Positions 34,883 through 44,941 of a stretch of DNA of 64,000 bases are shown here, piece after piece. Every line of letters begins with the position of its first letter. Position 1 is the stretch's first letter. A program made the position numbers and the translations under genes. The stretch is from Cephalotrichum gorgonifer. Lineage: Eukaryota; Ascomycota; Sordariomycetes; Microascales; Microascaceae. Below the pieces are notes generated by a model, which did not search any database, was not told the origin of the DNA, and saw nothing but the letters and a program-made list of their open reading frames with translations. The stretch is taken from the NCBI GenBank assembly GCA_900312665.1, contig ONZQ02000003.1:2853728-2917727 (forward strand). Direction: 5' to 3'.

Positions 34883-37679
34883 ATGGCCGACGAGAGGTAT
34901 CTCCTCGACCGCCTCACGGTGGATGAGAAGGTGAAGCTTCTGTCAGCGGTTGATTGGTGGCGTACTCCTACAATAAAGAGAGATGATGTGTTCATTCCTC
35001 ATATCAAGGTACCTTTTCAAGTGCTAGCCTCATCATCTCGTCTTATTGGATCTAGACACTGACCATCACGTCGCAGATGTCCGATGGCCCGAACGGGGCT
35101 CGAGGAGAGAGCTATGTTAGCGGCATTACTGCAGCCTGCTTTCCATGCTCTACTTGCGTAGGCGCCACCTTCGATGTTGACAGAGTCCGTCAGCTCGGCG
35201 AGGAAATTGCCAAGGAGACAATCACAAAGTCAGCCAATGTACTTCTGGCTCCGACCATGAATATTATCCGATCTCCCCTAGGTGAGCCTTTTTACCTAGC
35301 TCGTGTCTGTGTTCAGTAGCGCTTATCAGGGCGTGTCCAGGGGGGCGTAACTACGAGACGTATTCCGAAGACCCCTATGTCATAGGAACTCTGGCCGCTG
35401 CCTTTGTCAATGGTAAGGCCATAGTCTGAAACCCCCTATTCGGGATCTGGTGCTCACAGTTAGGCAAGGCTGTCAATCACAGGGAATTGCGGCGACACCC
35501 AAACACTTTGTTGCGAATGATTCAGAGAAGCGTCGAACAAAGATGACGTCAGAGGTGGACGAGCAAACCCTCCGGGAGATTTATATGCTCCCATTCCAGC
35601 TTGTGCTCCGTGACTCAGACCCATGGTGTTTGATGACATCGTAAGTGTTACTTACGCTAAAAGCCACAGGATGCAAGCTAAATACGAGAGACTGGATATA
35701 GTTACAATAAAGTGAACGGAGAGTATTGTGCTGAAAGTCATCGACTGCTCGAAGATATTCTAAGAAAAGAATGGGGCTTTTCAGGAGTTGTTGTCTCAGA
35801 CTGGATGGGCACATACTCGACAGCTGCGGCTGTCAATGCCGGTTTGGACCTGGAGATGCCGGGCCCGACTAGGTGGCGAGGACCGAAGCTTCTCAAGGAG
35901 ATTGAAAATGGTTCTGTACCCATCGAGGCAGTCGGTCGAAGTGTCGAGAGAATCCTGACCCTGGCCAGGAAGACCGGACGTTTTGAGGATCCAGAAGAGC
36001 AGCCGGAAAGGTCGGTTCTTGACCAACACCGAATGAACTTCATCACAGATCTTGCCGCTGAAGGAGCCGTTCTCCTCAAGAACGACGGTGGTCTGTTGCC
36101 ACTTCTGCCCGGTGCACGCGTCGCCGTTATCGGTCATCATGCGACGAATCCTAGCATTGGTGGCGGCGGAAGCGCCAAAGTCCTTTCTCAACACATCGTG
36201 TCTCCGCTCGACGCTCTCAAAAACTCCGGCGTAGAGTGCCGGCATGCGCCGGGTGTTCCTGTATACGCAGCCACTCCACATTTCGAGCCTGGCGTCATTT
36301 CTGCTATCGACGACGCCGAGTCGATCCAGGGAGGGGAGAAGGCTCCCCCAGTCCTGCTTCAGTGGTTCAACGGTTCAGTTATTGGCCAAGACGAGGTCCA
36401 TCGGCAAAGGACCGACGTTCCAGAGTACATGATCAAGGAAGCATGGCCGCAGTTTCTCGACCGTGACTACTGCACTCGCATGTCATTTGTCCTCAGTCCA
36501 AGCACTAGTGGAGACCACACCCTCTCAGTTATCACTACTGGAACTGCAAAGGTCTTCGTCGATGGCAAAGAAGTCTACAGCCGACCACAAGAGCCCGTTC
36601 TCCTGCCAGAGTCGTTTTACTTCTACAAGGCTAAGATCGAGCACAAGTTCCATCTTTGTTTAGCCAAGAATCAGGCCGTCAAGGTCGAAGTTCACTCCTG
36701 GGCAGCTGACCCAGATGTGCTAGCTCGAGTTGAGGGTACGGTGTTCCAGGGTACATCACTCCGCTTCTTGGAATATATCGATATACCAAGCGCTATCGAG
36801 GACGCCGCTGTGGTTGCTGCTGAATCTGATGTGGCGGTTGTGTTTGTTGGCAACACGAACGAGATAGAGTCAGAGGGTTACGATCGCGAGACCATGGACC
36901 TGACGAAAGACCAGTACTCGCTTATTTCTGCCGTTGTTGCTCGGAACCCCAAGACTGTCGTGGTCAATTTCTCCGGTTCTCCAGTAACGGTGGCTCCTTT
37001 CATCGACAGTATTCCAGTGTTCCTGCAGGCCTGGTTCACCGGCCAAGAATGCGGCCACTCTATCGCCAAGGTTCTGACCGGTGTTGTCAATCCATGTGGA
37101 AAGCTCCCCATGTCATGGCCCCGGAAGAATGAAGATAACCCGGCTTATGACAACTTCCCGTGCGACAACAATGACGTGCTTCGCTACGACGAGAAGCTCA
37201 GGGTTGGCTACCGCTTTTATGATGAACAGCGTACGCCTAGTCCCCAGTTCCACTTCGGATATGGCCTTTCATACACAACTTTCGAACTGTCCAGTCTTAA
37301 GGCGGCCAGTGCTGAGTTCGGTGAGCCAAGCCACACCAAGGTCATTCTAGCTTGCGAGGTAGGCAACACAGGCTCAAAAGCCGGCAAGACTGTGATCCAG
37401 ATTTATGTCTCGTACAACGGGACTTCGACTGCGGCAGCACATCACCCTCGCCCCCCGAAGGAGTTGAAGTCTTTCAAGAAGCTCCACCTGGAGCCAGGAG
37501 AGCGACGAGGGGTGAAGCTTACCCTCGACAAGTATGCATTTAGTTTCTTTGACGCCCAGAAGGGCCAATGGAAGCTCCAGAGAGGAACCTATACAGTCCA
37601 TGCCAGCTTCTCGTCTGTGGATATGCCCTTGTCAGTTGAGCTGAATGTTCCGACATCACAGTATTGGAGTGGTGTTTAG
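34883..37679 (+). CDS. GH3 beta-glucosidase with PA14 domain, intracellular
   Basis: Exons 34883..35008, 35077..35281, 35341..35412, 35469..35640, 35702..37679 give 2553 nt and 850 aa. There is no signal peptide. Visible: SDGPNGARGE, KHFVANDSE, and the nucleophile Asp225 in GVVVSDWMG. A PA14 insert spans roughly 390-540 (FVLSPSTSGDHTLSVI, FVDGKEVY). The GH3 C-terminal domain has VGNTNEIESEGYDRE, and FGYGLSYTTFE leads into a fibronectin-III-like tail (VGNTGSKAGKTVIQIYV). Length, PA14 insert and nucleophile position match Kluyveromyces-type BglI. It hydrolyses beta-glucosides or short cello-oligomers in the cytosol. Exon 4 uses a weak AAG acceptor. It is paired divergently with a sugar transporter. 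Confidence 0.93.
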
Positions 37680-38215
37680 AAGAAAGCTAGATAATAAAAT
37701 ATATCCCAGTTGAGCAGGCATATGTAAAACAAACGAATCTGCATCCAGCACGGGCAAACCTGTTCACATTATTTATTTAACAGGGAATAGTAAGCAAGAT
37801 AATATTCATACAACGCTACTCGTATATCCATTCTTGATATATAGCACAGGCCTTATCGTATAGAATAAAAAAAATCTTCTATCCACTCTTTCTATATCTT
37901 AACTCTTAGGGTCTACGGCATCTGTCTATGCCTTAGAATAGACAGATATAATTTGATAAAATTCGGGAAATCTATTATAATTAAATTTTTATTTATTTTT
38001 CTACTAGGATTAAGATATTACTAAGAAAGCGGGAAGTGACTCTATATGAAATATTGATCGGAGTTCTCTTGTCAAATTTACTATCATAGATACGTATACA
38101 GCTAAGCTCTAGAGACTTATATCCCATGGAAAATGGCAGTAATTAATCCCTTCTTAACATCCTTCTCGGAAGAAACTTATATCATCCTTGACCTTAAACC
38201 TGTAAGCTCGGGGCA
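37680..38215. other. AT-rich spacer
   Basis: 0.5 kb between converging genes, clearly richer in A and T than the surroundings from about 37,680 to 38,180. A hairpin with 10-bp arms sits inside. No gene. It may be a remnant mutated by RIP or just a long 3' UTR. Confidence 0.5.
37920..37947. repeat. 10-bp inverted repeat
   Basis: ATCTGTCTAT (37920-37929) and ATAGACAGAT (37938-37947) flank an 8-nt loop in the AT-rich spacer. Confidence 0.5.
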
Positions 38216-40722
38216 TTACTTGTGTGGGGAAAGAGCCCTCCTCAGGTCATCCTGGTAACACCAAAGCTTCTGCATAAAGGCATCCGTAACGAGGGGTCCA
38301 CCATCGGCATCCTGAAGGACATCATCCTGCCTCTCCAGTATGCTCCGTAACTCGGTGAGTGTAGCTCTCGCGAGCTCAAGCTCAGAGCCAAGCCTGGAGA
38401 TCCGCTGTCTGATCCTACAATAATAGCAGAATCGCGACAAGGTACATGAGCAGCGACGATGCCTGATAGGCATACCTACCGGAGCTTGGCCGGAGGAAGA
38501 CGATTCAGTCAAATCGTGCGACGTCGTCGCGGTACTAATCGGGCACTCTGATGTCGAAATTTCCGTACCAACGGACGGTTGGTTTCTGATGAACAAAGTC
38601 TGGGCACTCCCTTCCTCGAAATTAAGTAGATGGGGGTCCACATATGTCGGCGCGGTTCCGAGAAAAGTGTCTATGCCCGGCGACACATGGTGGGTGTCGC
38701 CATTTTCCACACCAATCCGGGACGGATCACCTTCCAGGGATCTAAATTCTGCGGCGGCACTCGCCCCTTGGTGCCAGAAGTCGCCAACAGTCGATACATC
38801 ACCTGTAAGGAGTACGGCGCTCGGTGCTCGGCTCGAAGATGGACTGGTGCTCCCAGTGGTCGATTTGCTATCCGCCCTGCAGTAGTCTTTGCAATTGGGC
38901 CGTTCGTTAGTGAGAAATACCTAGGGTGGTTGTATGCGCGGAGCGTATACGTACAAGGCGTGTAATTTGCTCGATATCCCCCCTGGCCTTCCTCAGGGAG
39001 CTCGGGGAAAACGATGCTGAAGAGTTGATACCATCCATCTGGAGTATTTGAAACCCTCTCCTTCTCCAGACTCAGGAACTGTTCGTCAGTCAACCAACGC
39101 TTAGTGGGCGGAGGCCGCATTGGACAGTTTTCTTCGTGGCATCTAAGCGCATCGGGTTTGCTCGAGCAAGCTCTCCAGCAGTTTGAGCAGTGGTAACGCT
39201 TTCCATGACACCGAAGTAGATGTTGCCTACTAGAAGGTTAGCTACCCTCTTCCACTTTCCATTTGACTACTGTCACGCACTTGACCCCGGACACCGCGTC
39301 CCAACCATACGTCTTGCTCACACCGTGGGGCCGCCCACAGGAGAGGCCGTCAGAAATATGACGCTTTTGGTACGGGCATGCAAACTTCAAACCGACAACA
39401 CTGCCCTCTGCTGGATCCATTGTCCTTCGTCGTTTTGGATCGGGGTCTTCGTCACCTTGGTTGTCGTCGCGATTTAATCCACCGTCATTCCACCCGCCCA
39501 CGAGAACACGATTGGTGGAGATACCGGAATGTTGACTGTCCAAAATGTTCAGAGTACCGTTATCCGGTGGTCTCTGGGTACCATCGTTGGAGGCCGCCCC
39601 GTGCACTGTCAGAGAGTGATAGAGCGTCTGGGCATGACGAAATAGTCCGCGTCTGGCGTCCCCCTCAGAGACGAATCTAGCGCCCAACCCGCGAACCCTT
39701 ACCATTGATGCCGCTTCGTACCACATTTCCAGCCACGGCGAGGGGGGCTGAGACGGGGAATCTACTAGCTCGAAACCTGAGGAACCAGTCGCGGTGCTAG
39801 CTGCACTGAGATCGAGAGGGGTGTCACTTTCTGTTCCCTCGTCCAAGTCGAACCGGAGTCCCACCCGTTGTAAGGAGTCCACATCGCTACTGTCATCCTC
39901 ACTGTCGGATGACTCGGGTTTGTTCATCTCAGCCATGTGTTCTGGGTCAGGGAGCGAGGTTAGCTGTCTTGCAGCTGCCTTATCCGCCTCCCCTTCACCC
40001 GTCTCGACTATACCACCCTCCTCGGAGCAGAGAGTCTTCTCGCGCCCAGCATTTGGGGAGGAGCAATTCGAGGCGCCTATCTCTGATGCGGTAGAGCAGA
40101 TGTCTAGTGGGGCGGACACGAGCCCCGACGGCGAGGAGGGAGACGGTGTGTCAACGCTCTCTACGCGCTGCTTCTGGGGCGTGATCATCGTCTGGAGGGG
40201 TGCACTATCGTGGTACGCAGTGGCACCGTTGTCATCCTTCTCTCCCTCGCCCTGAGTTTGCTTTCTCAGGAGTGGCCGTGTATCCGAAATGACGGACTGG
40301 GCATCCTCATAACCGGAATCCGCGTGGGTGGTAGCCTACCGCAATTCAATTAGCCTAGCCCCCACACCAAGCCCTAGATGCAAGCAGGTAGGCATCGTAT
40401 TTGTATTAGGTGGTTCATTCAAGCCTCTCATGAGGATAGAAGACCTTCCCAAGGGTGTAGAGAAGACGCCGTGGTCCGCAATCGTTCAACTTACAGACGT
40501 CGCCCGCCCCCACGTGTTGACAAATGGAATATCTCGAGTTTGAAAAGGCACGAAAGCCAACGGCGGATATTTGAACCTATCACACGAAATAAGTGCTCGT
40601 GGGGTGTCGTCCGAACTTGACGGATCATCGAGAATAACCAAGTCCGTCGATACGCTATTGGGAGTGGACGGCGGAGGTTTAGGGATAGCTTCGTAGTCAT
40701 GAGTGAGCACATTAGCTTTCAT
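38216..40722 (-). CDS. C2H2-type zinc-finger protein, largely disordered
   Basis: Exons complement(38216..38876, 38951..39229, 39311..40335, 40495..40722) give 2193 nt and 730 aa. All junctions keep frame. The first exon, joined by a 159-bp intron, is the least certain. Residues 1-330 are acidic, Ser/Pro-rich and low in complexity. A nuclear-localisation-like run DPKRRRTMD precedes FACPYQKRHISDGLSCGRPHGVSKTR. A C2H2-like unit follows: LLRCHGKRYHCSNCWRAC then LRCHEENC, the pattern seen in many fungal proteins with one degenerate and one intact finger. The C-terminus has a helical, probably coiled segment (RISRLGSELELARATL). It is probably nuclear. Target unknown. Confidence 0.75.
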
Positions 40723-42420
40723 CTCTCATACTTGATCCGATAAAGGGAATGGGAGAGGAACCCTAGAAGACAGAACGGAAATATGGGAAGAAACAGCAAA
40801 AACTCCACTTACAGGTTGGTGGTTCGATTCCGGTACCTGGCCTCTCCGCCTGCAGGCTCGCCATATTCGTTGGGGGCAAAAGATGTTTTGTTTGTTTGTA
40901 CTGCGGCATGCCCTTTGGGTAATTGGAATGTTTCCAAGATAAACAAGTTCAGGTTAGACTAACGAAACTGTGGTTGGAGGGGGCCCATGAGAAGACTATT
41001 ATACAAGGGACAAGTTTCTCGCGATAGCACGTAATCGTGACTATGTCTCCAACTAACACCCCGTAATCGACTTCATTTAGATGTATATGCATGTAATGGT
41101 GCGCACTAGAATCCGTGTCTCTGGCGGCATTTCGGTGCCGCCAGCTTGTGTATGTACTTGCGGAGACCAGAGGTCCTGGATTCCGCACTACAAGAGAAAA
41201 ACATTGGCTGTGCATACAATGCCGGGCGAACTGTTAGGATAAGTATCTCATAGTCGAGGTGTAGGCTGAAAATACTCGAAGCGGCACAGGGCCAGCTGGA
41301 GAAGGCGCGTCACGTACTGGTTGGAGTTGGCATATCGCGTTTTTCGTCCTATGCGCGCGGTCACCCCAGAGATAGGATTACAAGGTGGGGCGGCTCGTGT
41401 TCCCAGGTGGCGATAGGGATTTTCATTCGTCCATTGGGGTCAGCTTGGTGCTATATAAGTCGTCGCCTACAGCCATACAGCCGTGCATCCCTCGTCAGTT
41501 GTGGCTGTCGATGGTCACCTGTGGCCAATCGATTGGGGGGTTTCCGGCGGGCTCACTCTTTTGTCAAATTCTTTGGCCCCAAGAATTCGACAAAAGAGCG
41601 GGCCCCAAGAATTTGACAAACGAGTGGCCCCAAGAGCTTGACAAGAGGGTGGGCCCCAAGAGCTTGACGAAAGAGTGGCCCCAAGGCGTTCACCTCCTCC
41701 GATGGAAATGCATCCCTGTGCTCGTGGAAGTGGCGGGTGAAGTATTTGTCGCACCAATATACATATTCTTGTATCACAAACCACGCCTATGATATTCTCA
41801 TACATTCTCATGCCAGTCTCACAGTTCAACACGCTCGTACATGTACTGGTATGTACAGGTGTCCGAGCCAGCCCTGAATTACACGTCACACATTCGGCTT
41901 CTACCGAAGTATTAAGGTGGAGTGAGACCAGAGAATGCGTGACAAACAGTTTTAAACGCGTAGCAAACATAAATCCTTCTTTATGAAGAGTCAAATACTT
42001 GTCCAGGTCCGACGAGCCTGGTTGTTTAGATGTGGGCGAAGGGGAGGATCTTGGCATCAGTAGAGACTTGGCAAACTGTCTAGGCAATTGCGTTCGGCCA
42101 ATTCATTGGCCTCTAGCCAGAACTCCGCTTCTAGATCTCTAAGCCGTAGCACCTAGCATGGGAAGCTTGTAAAAGAAATACTCCTAGCCGGGGTACTCAT
42201 GGACTATCATTGTATGCTCTCCATTTAGAAAGGATGTCAAGGGATAGCAGAGAGACATTAATTTCGCATGACGACAGCCGCTTTGTCGATATAAATATAC
42301 ACAGAGGACGTGTCAAGTGTTATATATTCCCCGACCTACACAATATCAGACATTTACGAATACTTTTGTTCTCGAGTACCCTTAGGACTTCGCTCTTCGC
42401 CGCACCAAATCAAAATCACC
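40723..42420. other. Gene-poor region with minisatellite
   Basis: No supported gene. The frames at 41385-41792 (+) and 41515-42087 (-) are long only because the tandem repeat lacks stops. A GGTTCGATTCC sequence at 40830 imitates a tRNA B box but no cloverleaf can be folded. Confidence 0.5.
41556..41688. repeat. Minisatellite, about 25.5-bp units, with inverted copy
   Basis: GGCCCCAAGA units start at 41575, 41601, 41626, 41652 and 41677 (last one partial), giving 26, 25, 26 and 25 bp periods. The sequence just before, 41556-41573, is the inverse of the first unit: its 18-nt arm pairs with 41581-41598 at 17 of 18 positions. Confidence 0.85.
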
Positions 42421-42786
42421 ATGGCCTCCGATGCATCTGATGCTGCCATAGCTCTTTTCTGGGCTGGAGGCGAGATGTGAGTCTTATTCCGGTTCCCCTC
42501 GCCGATATACGACCCTGTGAGACTGATATACTAGCAAAGCCTTGCCATTCGAGATGTCGCGGGAGCGCTGCCGACGGGGGCCGCTACATGTGGCTCTCTT
42601 AAAGCCACACCTCCTACCTCTGACGCGAGACAGGCTCCAAGGGGTCTTGGAGATGAGATGGACCTTGCTCACATTGGAAGCCATTTAAACGATGGAAAGG
42701 GAGTACGCAACAACCCTTACAAAAAAGCGCAGAACTCGACAAAGTCTACCAGGGACCCTGTAAGGATATTCCTGAGTGGGCAATGA
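42421..42786 (+). CDS. Possible small two-exon gene
   Basis: An ATG in excellent context (ATCACCATGGCC) follows a CA-rich leader and starts an 18-codon exon ending at 42476 with a GTGAGT donor. A typical intron ends in CTAG at 42534. Using the next AG, exon 42540..42786 keeps frame and gives about 100 aa without recognisable domain (contains DEMDLAHIGSHLNDG). The alternative acceptor gives a shorter basic product. It could be a real small gene, or the 5' end of an eroded one. Weak evidence. Confidence 0.25.
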
Positions 42787-43372
42787 TAACTCCAGCTAAT
42801 TCTATTGAACGCGCTAGAATGCAAGCTCATCTTTGGGGGGAGTACGGCTTAGCCGTGTATCGAGCCCTGGGACCCCGACTGACCAGGAGAAAAAAGGGGA
42901 CGGGGTATAACTGATAGCTCACCATAAATGAAGAGCTATCTCACTATTCAGATGTTCGGAGCAGGTAGCCAAACTATTCCCTTACTTTAATCGTCTTCCG
43001 TTTCACATAATCATCCTCACATGGCTAGAGAAGAAAATCTCTTGGTCTGTGCAGCATGGCCTTTTTACAGTCGGTGTACTCCGTACTGGGCTGGGGTTCG
43101 AAGTTAGTTTCAGTTGATCTCACATTATCATTGCTAGGGTTTTCCTCAAGACACAATGTCACCGCGAGTTTTATGTAGTCCTTTTCATAATATCACTTTG
43201 ATATGTAAGGTTATCCTATATTTATGGGACAGATGAAGAAATGGATAGTGTGATGGCGTCCAGCCCACCGCGCGATCAATTCGACTAATGATCTCACATC
43301 AACACAACGCCCCAAACTTTAACAGGAACGTTTGAATCAATGCTACGTTTATACACCCTTAATCTCCTCCAT
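42787..43372. other. Spacer without gene
   Basis: 0.6 kb downstream of the short-chain dehydrogenase gene. Nothing recognised. Confidence 0.5.
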
Positions 43373-44489
43373 CTACGCCAACTTTCCCATAACAAACGGA
43401 TGCCCCGCACTCAACCCCCCGTCGACCGCCCACGCCTGCCCATTGACATAGCTACTCTCATCGCTCCCCAAAAACAGCGCCACCCTCGCCACCTCATCCG
43501 CATGAGCACCCCGCTTTAGGGGATTCAACTGGCCGATCTTCCGCTGCGTGCCCCTCTCTCTGGCCGCCTCATACATAGGCGCCGTCATACCTGTTTCGAT
43601 AACCCCCGGACACAGGGCATTAATCCGCACCCCCGTCCCTGCCAGCTGGAACGCCACCGTCTGCGCGATCGAGATAACACCGGACTTAGAGCACGAGTAG
43701 TCCGTGGACCCGGCATTAGACCTGAGCCCCGCCACCGAGGCAGTGCCGATGATGCTCCCGCTCGGATATTTTTTATCCGCGGATGTCACTTGCATGGCCG
43801 GCGCAGCGTACTTGGCGGCCAGGAACACAGACAGCGTATTCGTCTTCATCGTGCGCATGAAATCCTCGGGCTCGACCTCGGTGAAGACCTTGGGGACGCC
43901 GACGATTCCTGCGTTGGCGAAGAAGACGTCGAGGCGGCCGTAGGCGGCGAGGGCGTCGTCGACGACGGCCTTCACGCTCGGGGCGTCCCCGGCGTCGAAC
44001 TGGCGGGTGTGGATCTCGACGGAGGGGTAGAGGGAGAGGATCTCGCGCTTGTGGGTGTCGAGGTGGGTGGCCTCGTAGTCGCAGAGGTAGATGGCGCGGG
44101 CGCCGTTTTGGGCGAATTGGTGGGCGGTTGCGCGGCCGATGCCGAGCGGGCTGTTGGTGCCTTTTGGGGGACGTGTTAGGGGAGGAGGACAAGGAGCGGT
44201 AAGGCAGGATTGCGGAATAGAAGTGGGAACAAAAAGACGGAACGTGATGGGCGGGAACGGGATAGGATAGAGGGAAAGGAAGTGGACGACAGATTGGGAA
44301 AGAGATAGGCGTACCGGTGATGATTACAACTTTTCCTACTGCCCTAGGGCCATTGGAGGGGCCGGCTATCTTCTTCAGCTTCGGGATTCCCTCAAATGTG
44401 CCTTGGTCGGAGATGGGCGCGACAAGCTGCTCGCTGAGTGCTGTCAGGCGGCGCTTGGCGGTGGAGGCGGCAGATTCACGATCGGACAT
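43373..44489 (-). CDS. Short-chain dehydrogenase/reductase
   Basis: Exons complement(43373..44160, 44315..44489) give 963 nt and 320 aa. The 154-bp intron splits the cofactor loop: VVIITG joins GTNSPLGIGRATAHQFA, giving the TGxxxGIG motif. NAG is at 141-143, catalytic Ser about 200, and YxxxK as Tyr213/Lys217 in DYSCSKSG. PGVIETGMT and the C-terminal GQAWAVDGGLS complete the classical SDR fold. A 50-residue N-terminal extension, GTFEGIPKL and so on, is common in a fungal subgroup. The intron reads open in one frame, so an unspliced reading would be misleading. Substrate unknown. It lies downstream of an UNC93-like gene and an amadoriase. Confidence 0.9.
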
Positions 44490-44941
44490 GATGGCTGGAT
44501 TTGAAAATTGAGAGGAAGAGGGCTAACTATACATGAGTTATTTGAGAATTGAATGAATGGCCGGAATGTTATATACGATGGTATAAGATGTGCAAAATGG
44601 CAATGTAAGCTCCGAGGCCCCGAGCTTGGAATCGGCTAGCTTAATACAGGGGTCATGCATGCACTTGGAGAATGCGGGGGGCGGGGGGACGGGGAGATGG
44701 GCATCGTGCCGAGGCTTGTGCTGGGATGGCGAGTCTCACCTTGGGTCTTGGGGCCAATACCAATTGAGGTGCGGAGGAGAGTAAGCAAACAGTCATACGA
44801 ACAGCGGGGTTGCTAGACCCCTTATATAACTACGCTAAAGAAGTGATAAATTCTGGTCTTCAAGTTTGCATATCGCTCTTGCGGGGCCTACGACCTCCCC
44901 GATACGGGTGAAGTCCTGGTCATAACAGCGACATTTTCACA
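44490..44941. other. Intergenic spacer
   Basis: 0.45 kb between two genes on the minus strand. It contains the SDR promoter. No gene seen. Confidence 0.5.

Noticed and set aside
40830..40840. GGTTCGATTCC, an exact tRNA B-box match
   Set aside because: The T stem has a mismatch, no A box lies at the right distance, and no acceptor strand complementary to the downstream bases exists. GGAGAGG/CCTCTCC nearby pair by chance at the wrong spacing.
41385..42087. Overlapping frames of 135 codons (+) and 190 codons (-) over the minisatellite
   Set aside because: They are kept open by the repeat, with no start context, introns or domain.
43773..44489. Unspliced 238-codon frame over the SDR start
   Set aside because: It continues through the intron into an Arg/His/Pro-rich wrong frame. 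Splicing restores TGxxxGIG.
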